Part shown: positions 54,601-62,334 of the stretch, piece by piece | Position numbering within the stretch: the stretch's first letter is position 1 | How the letters are laid out: each line of letters opens with the position of its first letter | Source: Latrodectus hesperus | Taxonomy: Eukaryota > Arthropoda > Arachnida > Araneae > Theridiidae | NCBI GenBank assembly: GCA_037975125.1 | Contig: CM075857.1 | Location: forward strand, 95,288,214-95,352,213 | Direction: 5' to 3' | DNA length: 64,000 bases | Notes under the pieces: model-generated | The model's input: only the letters and a program-made list of their open reading frames with translations | Database searches by the model: none | Told to the model about the DNA's origin: nothing | Made by a program: the position numbers and the translations under genes

Positions 54601-57213
54601 TCAAATACAAATACAAGTATCTTTTTTTAGAATTTCATACGAATGTGATTTTGGATTGGCCCTTAGGTATGTAATTAATTGAAGTTATGGTTAAATCGGG
54701 ATCTAAGTTATCCTAATTGGAACTCGGGGCTAAAACTTCTTTGGTGCCCACCCCCTCTGCTTCGTAACAACATACTTTCTATTCGATTGACAACGTAAAA
54801 TGAACTTTCTATTCGATTTTGGGGACAGGAGAAATTAGCTCTTAACATCCTGTCTTAATCAGGTTATGGTTACAATTCCGTATTTCTTCTGATTAACAGA
54901 TGCAATCAGAAAAGCTACAGAATTTTTATGTGATATGTGATTATGGAGTTTTTATGTAATTTAATGCTTAAGTTTTGGACTGAGATAAAAACAGAAACAT
55001 TTTTAGAGACAAAGGCAAATTTTAAAAGTCAAAAATATTATTGGGAGAAAAAAACCATTCTAGGACAAAGTTTAAAACATTTATCCAGCTTTTAAAAAAT
55101 GAAAATGTGAATTAAATTCTGTTACTGATAATTAATGAATATTAGTTATCTATAATTAATGTCAAATATCCCCATAAGCAAATGAAACAAATATTTCAGG
55201 ACCGACATGTATCTAAAAAAGCCCTAATCCCTATGTGAATTTCAGGCTCAAGTATTCTTAAGTATAAGAAAAAAAAACATTTTCTTTATTATGTAGATTA
55301 AAGATAAGCTCCATGTATTATGTTGTCTCATAGATTCCATAAGGATAAGGTGTTTTGGCGAAAATTCGTCCCTGCTCTAAAAAAATAATAATTTTGTTAA
55401 ATTTTTGAGAGAGAGATAGAAAGAGAGAGAAATCACTGTTTTTTTTATAATTCTCTGATTATTTTCACATTCTATTATCCTATGTTTTTTTAATTCTTGC
55501 TGAGAGATTTTAAAATTCGATATTTAAGCTTGTTCACATATGGCCCACATATTTGATTTAAAATTAAATAATATTGACGCTCTGCGCATATCAAAATACA
55601 TAAATTACTAATGCACGGAATTAAGTTCTTATATTATTTAATATTGTGAATTAATAACGCAACAATTCATTTCACGGGAGAATTTCATTTTTTAATGAAT
55701 ACAAAACGTTGAAGTTAGAACTAGAGATATTAGATGGCGCCACCAGACAAACAGAAAGACAATTCTAATTCTGTTCGCTTTGCTTTTGCAACCGAGTTCA
55801 TAACTTTACAAATCAAATGATTTTCTTAATATTTAACATTTCTGCAGAGGTCATTAATATGAATAAAACAAATTTATTTGTCTGCATTATTCACATTTCC
55901 AGACTATAAGTTTATTGTCAATTTTTGTTCTTTGAAATTAAATGTTACTTTCAACTTTGGAATAATCTACAAAATACTTAAAATATCGTTCATATTTTAA
56001 AACAGACATTACATAATTTATACTTTTAACCAAAGCCTGATTATCAAATTCTTGTATGATACATGAACTAACCGCTTAAATTATGAAGGAATAATTTTTT
56101 GTTATTTTTAAATAATCTTTAAAGCAACGTTAAAGATAAAAAAAAAGATTCTTTAAAAATTTACAATGGCATTAAAATTACTTTTATCTATTATGCTATA
56201 AAAGTACAAGATATCATGATCAGTATCGATGAACTTGAATAATGAACTCTGTAAATCAGTCATGTATTTTTGTTCTTAAATGATTAAAACATTGAATCTT
56301 TTTTTTCTTTCCGAAATAATCCTCGAATATTAAAATGCTTTTGAATGTTGTTTCCCTTTTATGTTTTTGTTTGCTCAAATAGAAAAATATACAGATAATT
56401 ATTAACTAAGATTAAACCTTTTCTCTCCAACTATACAAAACTTTGTATTATTTCTTGTACCTTCCAATAATTTTCTTTTTTGATATTTGATTATCACTTA
56501 TCTTTTAAGAAATTTTTTTTCTTGTAACAACTTATATTAAAGCTTCTTAATGGTTTATTTCAGTTCTAAAAATAATTCCATTTTTTTTCTTAGTTTATAA
56601 TTACAAATATCGTAAGGCGTAAACTTCAGTGGTGAATAATTAAATTACCTAGCTAAGAGGAATTAGTTTACTTGCTTGAAATGGTTGATTTGGTTTGATA
56701 CTTAACGGTCATTTTTGTGCATACAAAAATTAATTAGACCGGGAACAACAGTTTTAAATGTATTCCAAACATCTAACAATATCCCAACCCTAAGTGGGAT
56801 TCAAGCCCAGGAACTGTTGAACCGAAGACCAGAGTGATAAGAGATCTTTTGCTTGAAAATATTTAAACTTAGAAAAGGCTTAGTTTTAAAAGTAATTGCC
56901 AAAAAATCATTTTTTTCCTTTTGTTATCTATGTTTTTTAATTATTATTTAACTTTGTATACTTTATTGTTCCATCCTTTTTTTCTGGTGAAATATCTTAT
57001 TTGTAAGTACATCCATTTTTATCTTAAAATATTATATTTTAACTTCAACCGTAATCATAACGTTTTTTACCTTTTCTTTGCAGAACCTGATCCTCACAGT
57101 CCCAAAAAGGAAGCCTCAGTGCAGAAACCGGAAGTTGTATACTTGCTGGAAGCTGGACAAACGTACCAGTTCGACTGTCCTTCCGCCGAAGATGAGATGA
57201 CTCCCATCACATG
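34208..57213 (+). CDS. Immunoglobulin-superfamily cell-surface or secreted protein, 5' part (exons 1-3, continues beyond window)
   Basis: Three exons join in consistent phase: 34208-34250, 41502-41807 and 57084-57213, with GT..AG borders (GTAAGT, GTAAGT, GTAAGA donors). The ATG has a good context (CCCATGG). Residues 1-15 (MEQLVLVIICLSIT, then S) form a hydrophobic signal peptide. Residues 28-112 make one Ig domain: EGEPFEISC (C41), GWTIN (W52), and LHHEGYYRC (C98), the usual 'xxGxYxC' of V/I-set folds. Exon 3 starts a second Ig domain: EAGQTYQFDC (C148), ending at ITW (W160) with the codon split. No second-half exon is seen before 64000. The gene is probably a receptor or adhesion molecule; FGFR- or VEGFR-like receptors and Ig-only proteins all fit and cannot be separated here. 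Introns are 7.3 and 15.3 kb, the second packed with transposons. Confidence 0.85.
34251..37073. other. First part of intron 1 of the Ig gene, nothing recognised
   Basis: AT-rich intron sequence. Short TATA-rich tracts near 36660-36700 but no clear repeat element or additional exon with a consistent phase. Confidence 0.5.
37074..37155. repeat. (TA)n microsatellite
   Basis: About 82 bp of perfect TA dinucleotides. Confidence 0.97.
37231..37539 (-). mobile_element. SINE family B, full length, with target-site duplication
   Basis: On the minus strand the head has TGTCTAGTGGTCAGCG (box A region) and GGTTTGAATCC (box B). Then comes GGTTCGGGCATGGATGTAC, a body ending at AAGTCGTACTTTCACCTTC, and the shared tail (GAGCTTGGCTTGTCCAAG, then GTGTCATTAGTAACAACAAC). 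Flanking repeats AAATGCACAGAT (37219-37230) and AAATGTACAGAT (37540-37551) differ at one base. The same family begins at 63803. Confidence 0.85.
37794..38136 (-). mobile_element. LINE 3'-end fragment (reverse transcriptase C-terminus), decayed
   Basis: The minus-strand frame reads KIFEVCSKCKTE, stop, ASPNHILDCLGLSREDIYSS, then PLLVIDFIRVNDLMDLL and a stop. This is the same C-terminus as in the fragments at 46385 and 48735, with the CxxC..H..C knuckle. It ends with an (AAC)n-type tail (CACAACAACAAG). One internal stop plus further damage make it non-functional. Confidence 0.8.
38880..40565 (-). mobile_element. Tc1/mariner-superfamily transposon relic (Tc1-like), nearly full length
   Basis: Both ends carry CAAAATAATGGAAA inverted (38886 onward, and the reverse at about 40540-40556). 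The N-terminal DNA-binding part is read from 40407 downward: FQRGYTVKTRLAGASVTETS, then KLLDFSSDMMSKVMAAYTQ. Later pieces near 39330-39230 read YEEILADQIHPMMQTLFPAR, then DEIFQNDNAPF, matching the region around the second catalytic Asp of Tc1-like transposases. The Cys/Trp-rich centre is frameshifted. It is inactive, about 1.7 kb, with TA-rich surroundings. Confidence 0.75.
40631..40690. repeat. (TA)n microsatellite
   Basis: About 60 bp of TA dinucleotides with one early G. Confidence 0.95.
41869..42238 (-). mobile_element. SINE family C, full length, with target-site duplication
   Basis: The head on the minus strand has GTTAGCCTAGGGGTTAGGGC and box B GGTTCGATTCC. The body has CCATGGTAACTGCTC-type sequence (seen inverted) and GATAGATGGCACCACC. 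The end is the shared tail with GTTGTTAT on the plus strand. TTGATGTA (41861-41868 and 42239-42246) is an 8-bp target-site duplication. It starts only about 60 bp after the end of exon 2 of the Ig gene. Confidence 0.8.
42282..42325 (+). mobile_element. SINE family A fragment
   Basis: TGTTTGTAGTGATTTGGAATCCACTT matches the core of the family A body at 2505-2530. It is short and isolated. Confidence 0.4.
42747..43681. mobile_element. Possible Tigger-like element (terminal repeat only)
   Basis: CAGTAGACGCTCATTATTAC at 42747, then GAACTC, resembles a Tigger terminal repeat. ATTCGAAAAATTAACGATTC near 43655 could be its inverted partner. The interior has no convincing transposase. Alternative: coincidence in AT-rich DNA. 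Confidence 0.3.
44746..44887. repeat. MITE with GGTACC-containing terminal inverted repeats, copy 1
   Basis: GGGGTACCTCTTGGTTC at the left is mirrored by GAACCAAGTGGTACCCA at the right, with inner GGCGAATTT and TATCGCC also paired. The element is about 140 bp. A related element is at 60019-60173. Confidence 0.6.
45989..46345 (-). mobile_element. SINE family C copy
   Basis: The plus strand has TGTTGTTTTTACTTATGACAC, AAGCTCGCTATGCCG, GATAGAGGGCACCAACAGAG, CCATGGTAACTGCT, then a box B complement (GGAGTCGAACCC) and CGCCCTAACCACGG. The order is the same as at 41869. The head is somewhat eroded and I did not find a clear duplication. Confidence 0.7.
46357..46815 (+). repeat. 24-bp minisatellite, split by a LINE insertion
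   Basis: The unit is GAACTAAATAGAAGGAGCAG plus GCTA with small variants. It is repeated about nine times from 46606 to 46815, with one more unit at 46357-46384. The two parts are separated by a LINE 3' end inserted at 46385-46599. The repeat is open in several frames (LELNRRSR on plus, LFSSSLLL on minus), but this follows from the 24-bp period and is not evidence of a gene. Confidence 0.9.
46385..46599 (-). mobile_element. 5'-truncated LINE 3' end with target-site duplication
   Basis: The minus strand reads KTFVNCTKCQSHQASPEHLL, then DWMGLTKEDLFSNPLLVFDF, then LTVNGLVDLV and TGA, the zinc-knuckle C-terminus of a LINE reverse transcriptase. The stop is followed by a hairpin (GTCTGAC..GTCAGAC), GGATAAG and (AAC)n. 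AGGCTAGAACT duplicated at 46374-46384 and 46600-46610 marks the insertion. This tail is intact and looks recent. Confidence 0.88.
46816..47025 (-). mobile_element. SINE-like repeat, family E
   Basis: TGGAATCTTCGTGATTCTGAAG, CGACCACG, CAGCCGCCTTTAACGAACACG, GGTTAAGCCGGAATTCGAAC and GACGCCCTAACAAACCAGG recur in the same order at 62335-62538. Reversed, the end gives a tRNA-like box B (GTTCGAATTCC) and a GGCCTGGTTTGTTAGGGCG head. No AAC tail is seen. Confidence 0.6.
47098..47500 (-). mobile_element. Mosaic SINE: family D head, B/D body, shared tail
   Basis: The tail (GTTGTTGTTGTTACTAATGA, then CAAGCCAAGCTCGCTATGCC) is the common one. The body mixes family B pieces (CACACATGCC, GGACAGGATCAGATAGAAAG, TTATCCGCAGTG) with family D pieces (GAGGCCACACCTGAGTTGGC, GTGACCACTCA, GCGGCATGGTGTGCTTCAC). 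This suggests template switching or a distinct subfamily. Confidence 0.7.
47906..47978. repeat. Interrupted (TA)n microsatellite
   Basis: Two TA runs separated by GATATATGCATATG. Confidence 0.92.
48066..48732 (-). mobile_element. Internally deleted mariner element (mini-mariner)
   Basis: Perfect ends CGAGGTTTGTCCGGAAAATA and its inverted partner (TATTTTCCAGACAAACCTCG, one mismatch) lie inside TA duplications at 48064-48065 and 48733-48734. The interior, read from 48527 down to 48120, keeps only the transposase C-terminus: LLHRDNAPAHT with the second catalytic Asp, HPPYSPDLATCDFLF with the third Asp, and WKRRWQKCISSQGEYFEGD. The N-terminal half is gone, so it depends on a full element for mobility. 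At 667 bp it is about half normal size. Confidence 0.88.
48735..49330 (+). mobile_element. LINE 3' end: partial RNase H plus C-terminus
   Basis: The open frame to 49284 reads VHLQWIPSHVDLWENEMADA, then LAKEGSEE (end of RNase H). A conserved linker follows, then LSRFSGYLKGLTFERGLQVH, NCPKCQNEPASPAHILKCLG and VNGHVDLV with a stop. A hairpin (GTCTAG..CTAGAC) overlaps the stop. It is truncated on the left by the mini-mariner. This is the longest undamaged C-terminus of this LINE family in the window. Confidence 0.85.
50197..50281. repeat. Inverted repeat with (TA)n core
   Basis: 23-bp perfect arms (beginning TTGTGATACAATACATTGAC on the left and ending in its complement) flank about 39 bp of TA dinucleotides. 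The whole can form a cruciform or hairpin. Confidence 0.85.
50303..50365. repeat. (TA)n microsatellite, left flank of mariner
   Basis: TA dinucleotides running directly into the mariner left end. Confidence 0.95.
50366..51611 (-). mobile_element. Full-length mariner element, transposase frameshifted
   Basis: Terminal inverted repeats begin CGAGGGTCACTCTGAAATTT (left) and CGAGGGTTACTTTGAAATTT (right, inverted), each about 30 bp, flanked by TA. At 1246 bp this is the normal size. The transposase reads from 51449: MELTREHFRAMIFYDFKAGL, a helix-turn-helix pair, VCRWVPHNLTEHQKEERV (the WVPHxL motif), VTDDETYI (first Asp). A deletion/frameshift near 50740 precedes MLHHDNASSHTAG (second Asp), and HPPYSLDLAMCDFWLF (third Asp, 34 residues on) gives DD34D. 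The element is inactive through that lesion, but its ends look intact. It is inserted in a TA array. Confidence 0.93.
51612..51680. repeat. (TA)n microsatellite, right flank of mariner
   Basis: TA dinucleotides starting at the mariner right end, with two TT interruptions. Together with 50303-50365 it was probably one array before the insertion. Confidence 0.93.
51681..52327. other. Intron DNA, nothing recognised
   Basis: No coding frame with splice signals and no recognised repeat. Confidence 0.4.
52328..52540. repeat. Fold-back element: long inverted repeat
   Basis: Arms 52328-52423 and 52445-52540, each 96 bp and nearly perfectly complementary, are separated by a 21-bp loop. The arms start TTTTTCATAATAAACTTTTA. 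Immediately after, at 52541-52580, GTTATTAGCAATGGTATAG and TTATTAACATGGCTAATAA repeat the loop region, followed by one more inverted piece (TTATTAGCCATGTTAA). No coding is present. Confidence 0.9.
53207..53239. repeat. Perfect 15-bp hairpin, unusually GC-rich
   Basis: TGTCACTCCCAGAGT and its exact complement ACTCTGGGAGTGACA are separated by GCA. GTGACATTACA motifs follow in direct repeat. The origin is unknown. Confidence 0.85.
53714..54528 (+). mobile_element. Internally deleted LINE derivative, copy 2, with target-site duplication
   Basis: AATTCAGTTTTT at 53702-53713 and 54529-54540 flanks an 815-bp element ending in (AAG)n. The 5' part (GGGGCTTGAGCAGCCACCAG, GGCGCGTCGGCAGG) is relatively GC-rich. 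The middle encodes a Ser/Glu/Lys-rich frame (LVAEKTQEITNLSAFAGEAS onward) that may derive from ORF1. The 3' part reads LFQQDPICWKCHTQEETAEH, then IIYECEALA, the C-terminal zinc knuckle of a LINE polymerase in a different frame. Endonuclease and reverse transcriptase are absent. It seems to be a mobilised non-autonomous element, not a 5'-truncated LINE. Confidence 0.78.
54541..56689. other. Intron DNA, nothing recognised
   Basis: AT-rich with a short GA-rich tract near 55408-55432. No exon or element identified. Confidence 0.45.
56690..56850 (-). mobile_element. Degraded SINE family A, nearly full length
   Basis: On the plus strand AACGGTCATTTTTGTGCATAC, ATTAATTAGACCGGGAAC, then CCCTAAGTGGGATTCAAGCCC (box B complement) and GTTGAACCGAAG follow the reverse order of family A. 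Strongly mutated. Confidence 0.65.
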
Positions 57214-57384
57214 GTAAGACAATAATTCAGTTTTTATTCTTTTAAAAATTGAGAGAAATGGACTTGTATTTACGGATCATTTTAATTCAAAAGATGGCGG
57301 GGAGAGAGTGTTGATTGCTCATATGACATCGCCACAGAGATTTCTTTGTTATTTATCAGATTTCAAGCTAATGAGGTTGTTTCT

Positions 57385-57713
57385 GGGTATAAGTATGATA
57401 TGCCTCCCCAAGAAATTTCTCGCCAAATCTAGCATCCTTTGTTTTAATTACAGAGTTGCCAATTTGAGTTTTTGTTTCTTTTTAATTATTTTTTTGTTGT
57501 TGCGAAGTTTGTTTTGTAGTGTTTTACGTCATTTTTGCGTCATATAAATGGTTTTGTTTAAGTGGCAACATCGTTTGAATTTTTTGTTCATCGTTTCAAC
57601 TGGGTGGATTTTGGAAAATTTCCCGTTTCAAAAACATGCTTTCAGCTTGGCAATGGAAAAAGTCTCAAAGTCGCCAAATGTTGGGATATATCCTACTAGT
57701 TCCTGTTTCTGTT
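57385..57713 (+). repeat. MITE-like repeat, copy 2
   Basis: Left end GGGTATAAGTATGATATGCC and inverted right end GGAACTAGTAGGATATATCC form imperfect terminal repeats. Internal CTCGCCAAATCT, GTTGCCAATTTGAGTTTT and GTGGCAACA match copy 1 at 20321-20974. It begins only about 170 bp after exon 3 of the Ig gene. Confidence 0.6.
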
Positions 57714-57988
57714 TTGTCTCATTCATGTATCAAAACTATTCAGTGAATTATTCATTGAACGGTACAATAAGGTTTTTTATTGCATTGCATTAAAATGGGA
57801 ATTTCCATCAGCATTTTCCGATCAATTCAAAACTGTAAGTTTAAATTCATCATCAACTTCTAAATGATGATGAGGAAAATAACACTTGATTTTTCCTTTC
57901 AAAGGAAAATTGCATAGCACTATAAATCAAAACTATATTTTTTATCCGTACAAATTTCTCAGTTAAAATTTTTTAACGAAGATTATGT

Positions 57989-58395
57989 GTTGTGTGGTTG
58001 TTGTTGTTACTTATGACATTTGGACAAGCCAAGCTTGCTATGCCTTTGGCTATGCGAATAAAGTCAATAGAGAGCGTCTTTCGTTTGGATCAGAGCACCA
58101 CGAAGGTGAAAGTACGACTTTGCTCTTTTTTTAAGGTGCCTCATCATTTTGTAGCCACGGTCAGGTGACGAGGCCACACCTGAGCTGGCACCCTCCTCCA
58201 CATCCACGCCACACCAGCGGAAGGACTTTGGACGTCACAGATTAACGTGGACACTTTCCCAACCCACGGAGTTCCAGAAACCCAGTGAAGGAGAGTACAT
58301 CGTGGTCACCCTCTCAACCATTGACCGCGGCAAATGATGCTTCACTTTGCTGAGCTTACGGGAAGCGGCGTGAAGCTACTGAGCCACTGGAGCTC
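57989..58395 (-). mobile_element. SINE family D, full length, with target-site duplication
   Basis: A 13-bp duplication ACGAAGATTATGT is found at 57976-57988 and 58396-58408. The minus strand starts GAGCTCCAGTGGCTCAGTAG and continues with GCATCATTTGCCGCGG, ACGTCCAAAGTCCTTCCGCT, CCAGCTCAGGTGTGGCCTCG and the shared tail with (AAC)n. The tRNA-like promoter is weak in this family. Confidence 0.87.
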
Positions 58396-58577
58396 ACGAA
58401 GATTATGTTAAGAGCTGAAATAGACTTGACGCTATTATCCAGTAATATGATACCAACGCTTAACTTACAGCGTCCATGGCTTTTGATTAATTTCTTAAAT
58501 TATGTAACATTTTGTTATACGTAGGACAAGGTTAATCGTGTCTTAGGTGTAGGATAACGCTCTTCTGAGGAAAAGGT

Positions 58578-58830
58578 CCGAGCTCCAGTGGCTCAGTAGC
58601 TTCACGTCGCTTTCCGTTAAGATCAGCTAAGTGAAGCATCATTTGCCGCATACAGTAGTTGGGAGGATGACCACGCCGTACTCTCTATTCCTGGGTTGCT
58701 GGATCTCCATGGGTTGGGGACGTGTCCAAGTTAATATATGACGTCCAAAGTCCTTCCACTGTTCTAGCGTAAATGTGGAGAAAAGGCTCAGGTGTGACCT
58801 AGTCACCTGACAATGGTTTACAATTAAGAG
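58578..58830 (+). mobile_element. SINE family D, 3'-truncated copy
   Basis: GAGCTCCAGTGGCTCAGTAG, GAAGCATCATTTGCCGC, GGGTTGGGGACGTGTCCAAG and GGCTCAGGTGTGACC follow the family D order. The shared tail is missing. It faces the copy at 57989, giving an inverted pair. Confidence 0.75.
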
Positions 58831-58884
58831 ACACTTGGTGATGAGCGAGTATCCCAAATCCATTAACCTAGAGTTACAGTCCTG

Positions 58885-59350
58885 TGCTCGCCTGCACCGC
58901 TATGTTTATATGTATGAGGGAAAGGTCATAGATTCTATCCCAGTCATTGATGAACAACGGGAGACGGACATTGTGCTTCTGTCTTTTGCATATACTTCTG
59001 TCGGGATGGATGCTTGGAAGTTACCCGGGTTTCTTCCCATGAAGCATTCGAATACGTGATACTGCTAAAGGAAAAACCTCCTGGTAGGCAATTTACATTG
59101 TGGAAGTTCTCAAATATCTTTAGTAGACTGTGGCCATTGTTCTGTTCATTGTGCGGTGTTCAAATATGTAGGGAAAGGCTCTAGGTTCGGTCACAGGTAT
59201 TATTAAACAACGAGTGGTGGATATTGCACTTCTATCTTCTGCATTGGTGATGAACTTGGGAATTTTTGGGATTTCCTTTGTCATGGCACTTAAATACGAC
59301 CTACTCATCAAGGCAAAAACTTTACCCAAAAAAATAAATCTTTGAGGATG
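58885..59350 (+). repeat. Tandem pair of a degraded SINE-like repeat, about 240 bp per unit
   Basis: Unit 1 (from 58885): GAGGGAAAGGTCATAGATTC, ATGAACAACGGGAGACGGAC, CTTCTGTCTTTTGCAT, TTTCTTCCCATGAAGCA. Unit 2 (from about 59130): GTAGGGAAAGGCTCTAGGTTC, AAACAACGAGTGGTGGATAT, CTTCTATCTTCTGCAT, TTCCTTTGTCATGGCAC. A box B-like stretch sits in the same place in each. Moderately diverged from each other. Confidence 0.5.
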
Positions 59351-59505
59351 TTAAAACGACTTTCGGAAGGCAATTTACGAAATGAATATTAAAACTACAC
59401 GAACATTGGATCATTAGATTGTTCCAAACGCGGTATCAAAATATGAACTGATTGCTATATCTTTATTTCCAATCTAGGGTATGGTTATTTAAGCTTGATA
59501 ACTAA

Positions 59506-59612
59506 GTTTGTTTGTCGCTCAACGGTCATTTTTTGCACACAAGGGCTAATTAGACCGGGACCTACAGTTTATAGTGGATTCCGAGCCACTACAAACATCC
59601 ATGCTCAAGGTG
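59506..59612 (-). mobile_element. SINE family A, 5'-truncated
   Basis: The plus strand GTTTGTTTGTCGCTCAACGG, TTTTTTGCACACAAGGGC, TAATTAGACCGGGACC, GGATTCCGAGCCACTAC and AACATCCATGCTCAAGG is the reverse complement of the family A 3' part. The tRNA-like head is absent. Confidence 0.8.
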
Positions 59613-60018
59613 TTAAGCTTAATAACGAACCAGCTTATGGCAATAGACAATTAACTATCATCCCTTCCTCGATACACACTCTCTTTCATTTCCTTTTCAA
59701 TTTCACGAAATCACTATAATCTGTTACAATGCGTTGATAACGTATTGTTTGATATTTCTTCGTATCTAGCAAATGTAAAAAAATATTGTATTGTTAAGGT
59801 TTACATAGCTTAATAATTTGCAAATTTCAATATCATACATTTTAAGTAATGCTGTAATTGTGGGGCTTGAAAACAGAGAAAAGCAAAATGAAAGCTGAAT
59901 TTATTTGTTCCTTTGTCATTTAAATATAATTTAAAGATATAAAAATTAGGACAGCGAGTCGTTAATATTTATCTTAAATTATCAAAAACATCATTTATGT
60001 GAGTAAAAATGTACTTAC

Positions 60019-60173
60019 AGGTACCACTTGATTTTTTGCTGCCAAGATAGGTGCCAAAATGTGAATAACAAAATTTCAGTCCTAAAACTACGTAAGTTAA
60101 AGCATTGAAAATACCAAGGTTTTTAGAAATAAAATTTTATCGCCAAATTTTTTGCCAAACCAAGGGGTACCCA
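60019..60173. repeat. MITE with GGTACC-containing terminal inverted repeats, copy 2
   Basis: CAGGTACCACTTGATTTTTT at the left is mirrored by AAACCAAGGGGTACCCAT at the right, with inner TTATCGCCAAATTT. Same family as 44746-44887 but more diverged. Confidence 0.5.
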
Positions 60174-60719
60174 TTTCTACACCAAACCCTATAATATGTA
60201 TCGCTATTGTAAAATATGATACTATTAGGGAATATCTTGAAATTATGATTAGTTCTAATATTTTAATGTATGTAATTAAAACAGAAAATTTATAAATTCA
60301 TTCTTATAGATAATAGAGCATATTACGGAAGATCATTGACATTTAAATATTATCCTAATCAATGGATGTGGAATATTTTGGGGAAATGAAACAAAATTAT
60401 GGTAAAATTATTTAAATTTACATTAGTTATTTTTTATAAATAATTCATTACACTAACTTTGCTTTCTTTATGAGAGGAACAATTTATCGATAACCAAGAA
60501 ATTACTTTGAAAGAAATGCGATAATATGGTCATAATTAACACATAATAAGCAAAAAAAAGTAAAAAATTAAGAGTATGGAAAAAGGCCTAATTCAATGAA
60601 GACTATAAATTGGTAAAATCCTATTCATCAAAGAAAAAACACTATTGATCAAATAGAACTGTTGCATTAAAGTAATGCACAAAATTTGATTAAATGATAA
60701 TTAAAATGCCTTAGAAATT

Positions 60720-61760
60720 GTAATACTATGCTGGCCACCAAAATGCAACACCAAGAAAAACCAGAGATATCACGGCAAAATTCATAGTTTTGGTGGATAA
60801 TACGATATACAAAGATAGAATCATTGAAATTACAACTTCTTGTGGAGTGGAAATGATGATAACATAAGCACAATTAATATGGCGCCATGTTTGACCAAAA
60901 CCGCTGTCGCACATCTCAGCTTAGAATCCAAGAAATTTTGAATGTATCTTTGGAATATACCAGTTCATATAGTTTCACTTATTTGAATCCGATGTAATAA
61001 CAGGTGGTATATCCCGGATCAATTATTGTGCAGTATGGACGATATGTTTTCTATTATCGATATTTCTGGAGAACAAGTTGGTCAAGGAGGTAATTCAGTC
61101 TAGTAGCTAAAGAAGCCTTGAAGATTGTAAGCTTCCTGAAATCGCACAACATACTGTTGGAATATTCCTGATGAAAAACATTGAAAGTATGAGAGGACCT
61201 AGAATTTGGAGGAAATCTCCTGGCTGATCAGGGTACCGGCATTCGTACAAGAGGGATGTTGAAGTGAATTTCAAAACCACACCCCTAATTCATGAAACCA
61301 GGTGCAGGACCAGTATGGGGATGCCGCAGTTCGCCAATCTCTCACCTCTGTATCTCGAGATACAAATCCTACAATCGTGGTGTTTTAAGTGGAAGCGAGG
61401 TTCATCATTGGACAATCGTTTCATTCTGTTGCCCATGTACGTTATTCATTGCACAAATGGTGATGTTAATGCCGTTTGTTTTCAGTCAAGGATAAACGAA
61501 ACAATGAAAATGTTGCAAACACTGACATAGCTGCAAACATCGTCGAATGGTATGATGAGACATCGAATGATGCGCAACAGACCGAGTCTGTTGTGCTGTG
61601 GCTCATGATGCGATTAAGCAGTCAATCAGCTCCACGTGCACAATATGCCGGTCAGCATGCGCAATTGTGCAGCAAGGTGGGTGCGATTGGCTCCGTTGGT
61701 TCACTATTCTTTTCACTAACTGGTAGAGCTCAACTCAGAGTAAGGAGCTAGAAATTAAGC
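60720..61760 (-). mobile_element. Tc1-like transposon relic
   Basis: On the minus strand, around 61430-61320, the frame reads NDEPRFHLKHHDCRICISRY, then RGERLANCGIP. This corresponds to the Tc1-family segment with the first catalytic Asp (normally SDESRF ... HDGRIRVWR ... RGER). The rest toward 60720 is full of stops and shifts. The ends were not resolved. Confidence 0.55.
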
Positions 61761-61950
61761 TGGTACAACGAAATAGAAGAGCTTTTTCTGCACACATATG
61801 TGACGTAAATCTTTAAAAATATTGAAGCTCTATATCACGGTTGCGTAATGGTAGAACATCGCTCTTAATAGTTTCGTTAGCCAATGTTGAACTAGAAGAA
61901 GAGTTTTGCGTTTCTGTTTTCGGCGTGCGCATCTGTCTAGGTGAGTGTTT

Positions 61951-62132
61951 GCCGAGCTGGCAGCCGAATGGTTAGCGCTCTTGCCTTCGGTTCAACAGTT
62001 AGTGGGTTCGAATCCCACCTTGGGCATGGATGTTTGTAGTGGTTCGGAATCCACTTTAAACCGTAGGTCCCGCTCTAATTATCCCTCGTGTGCAAAAAAT
62101 GACCGTTGAGCGACAAACAAACCAAACCAAAC
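61951..62132 (+). mobile_element. SINE family A, full length, with target-site duplication
   Basis: Almost identical to the copy at 2417: CGAGCTGGCAGCCGAATGG, box B GGGTTCGAATCCCACC, TGTTTGTAGTGGTTCGG, ATGACCGTTGAGCGACAAAC and an AAACCAAACC end. CTAGGTGAGTGTTT (61937-61950) and CTAGGTGAGTATTT (62133-62146) differ at one base. Confidence 0.88.
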
Positions 62133-62334
62133 CTAGGTGAGTATTTGGGAATTTTCCGGATTTTTCTCGCTTTCCTCATGTGAATAGAATCAACAACCCA
62201 TAACAACTTTTCCTTGAAGGTAATAATAAATAGTAAGGGTTAAAAAAAACCAAACAAAAGCCATACTGTTTTTGTTGAGTCAGCATGCTTCCCTGTACCT
62301 ATCCCTGAGTTGGGCACTTAGACCGAAGTATCCG

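Noticed and set aside
57308..57793. Two plus frames of about 80 codons after Ig exon 3, considered as further exons
   Set aside because: Hydrophobic, no Ig pattern, no suitable acceptor in the needed phase, and they lie within a MITE-like repeat.
60667..60914. Hydrophobic minus frames of 60-70 codons
   Set aside because: They lie at the end of the Tc1-like relic and show no start context, splice signals or family resemblance.
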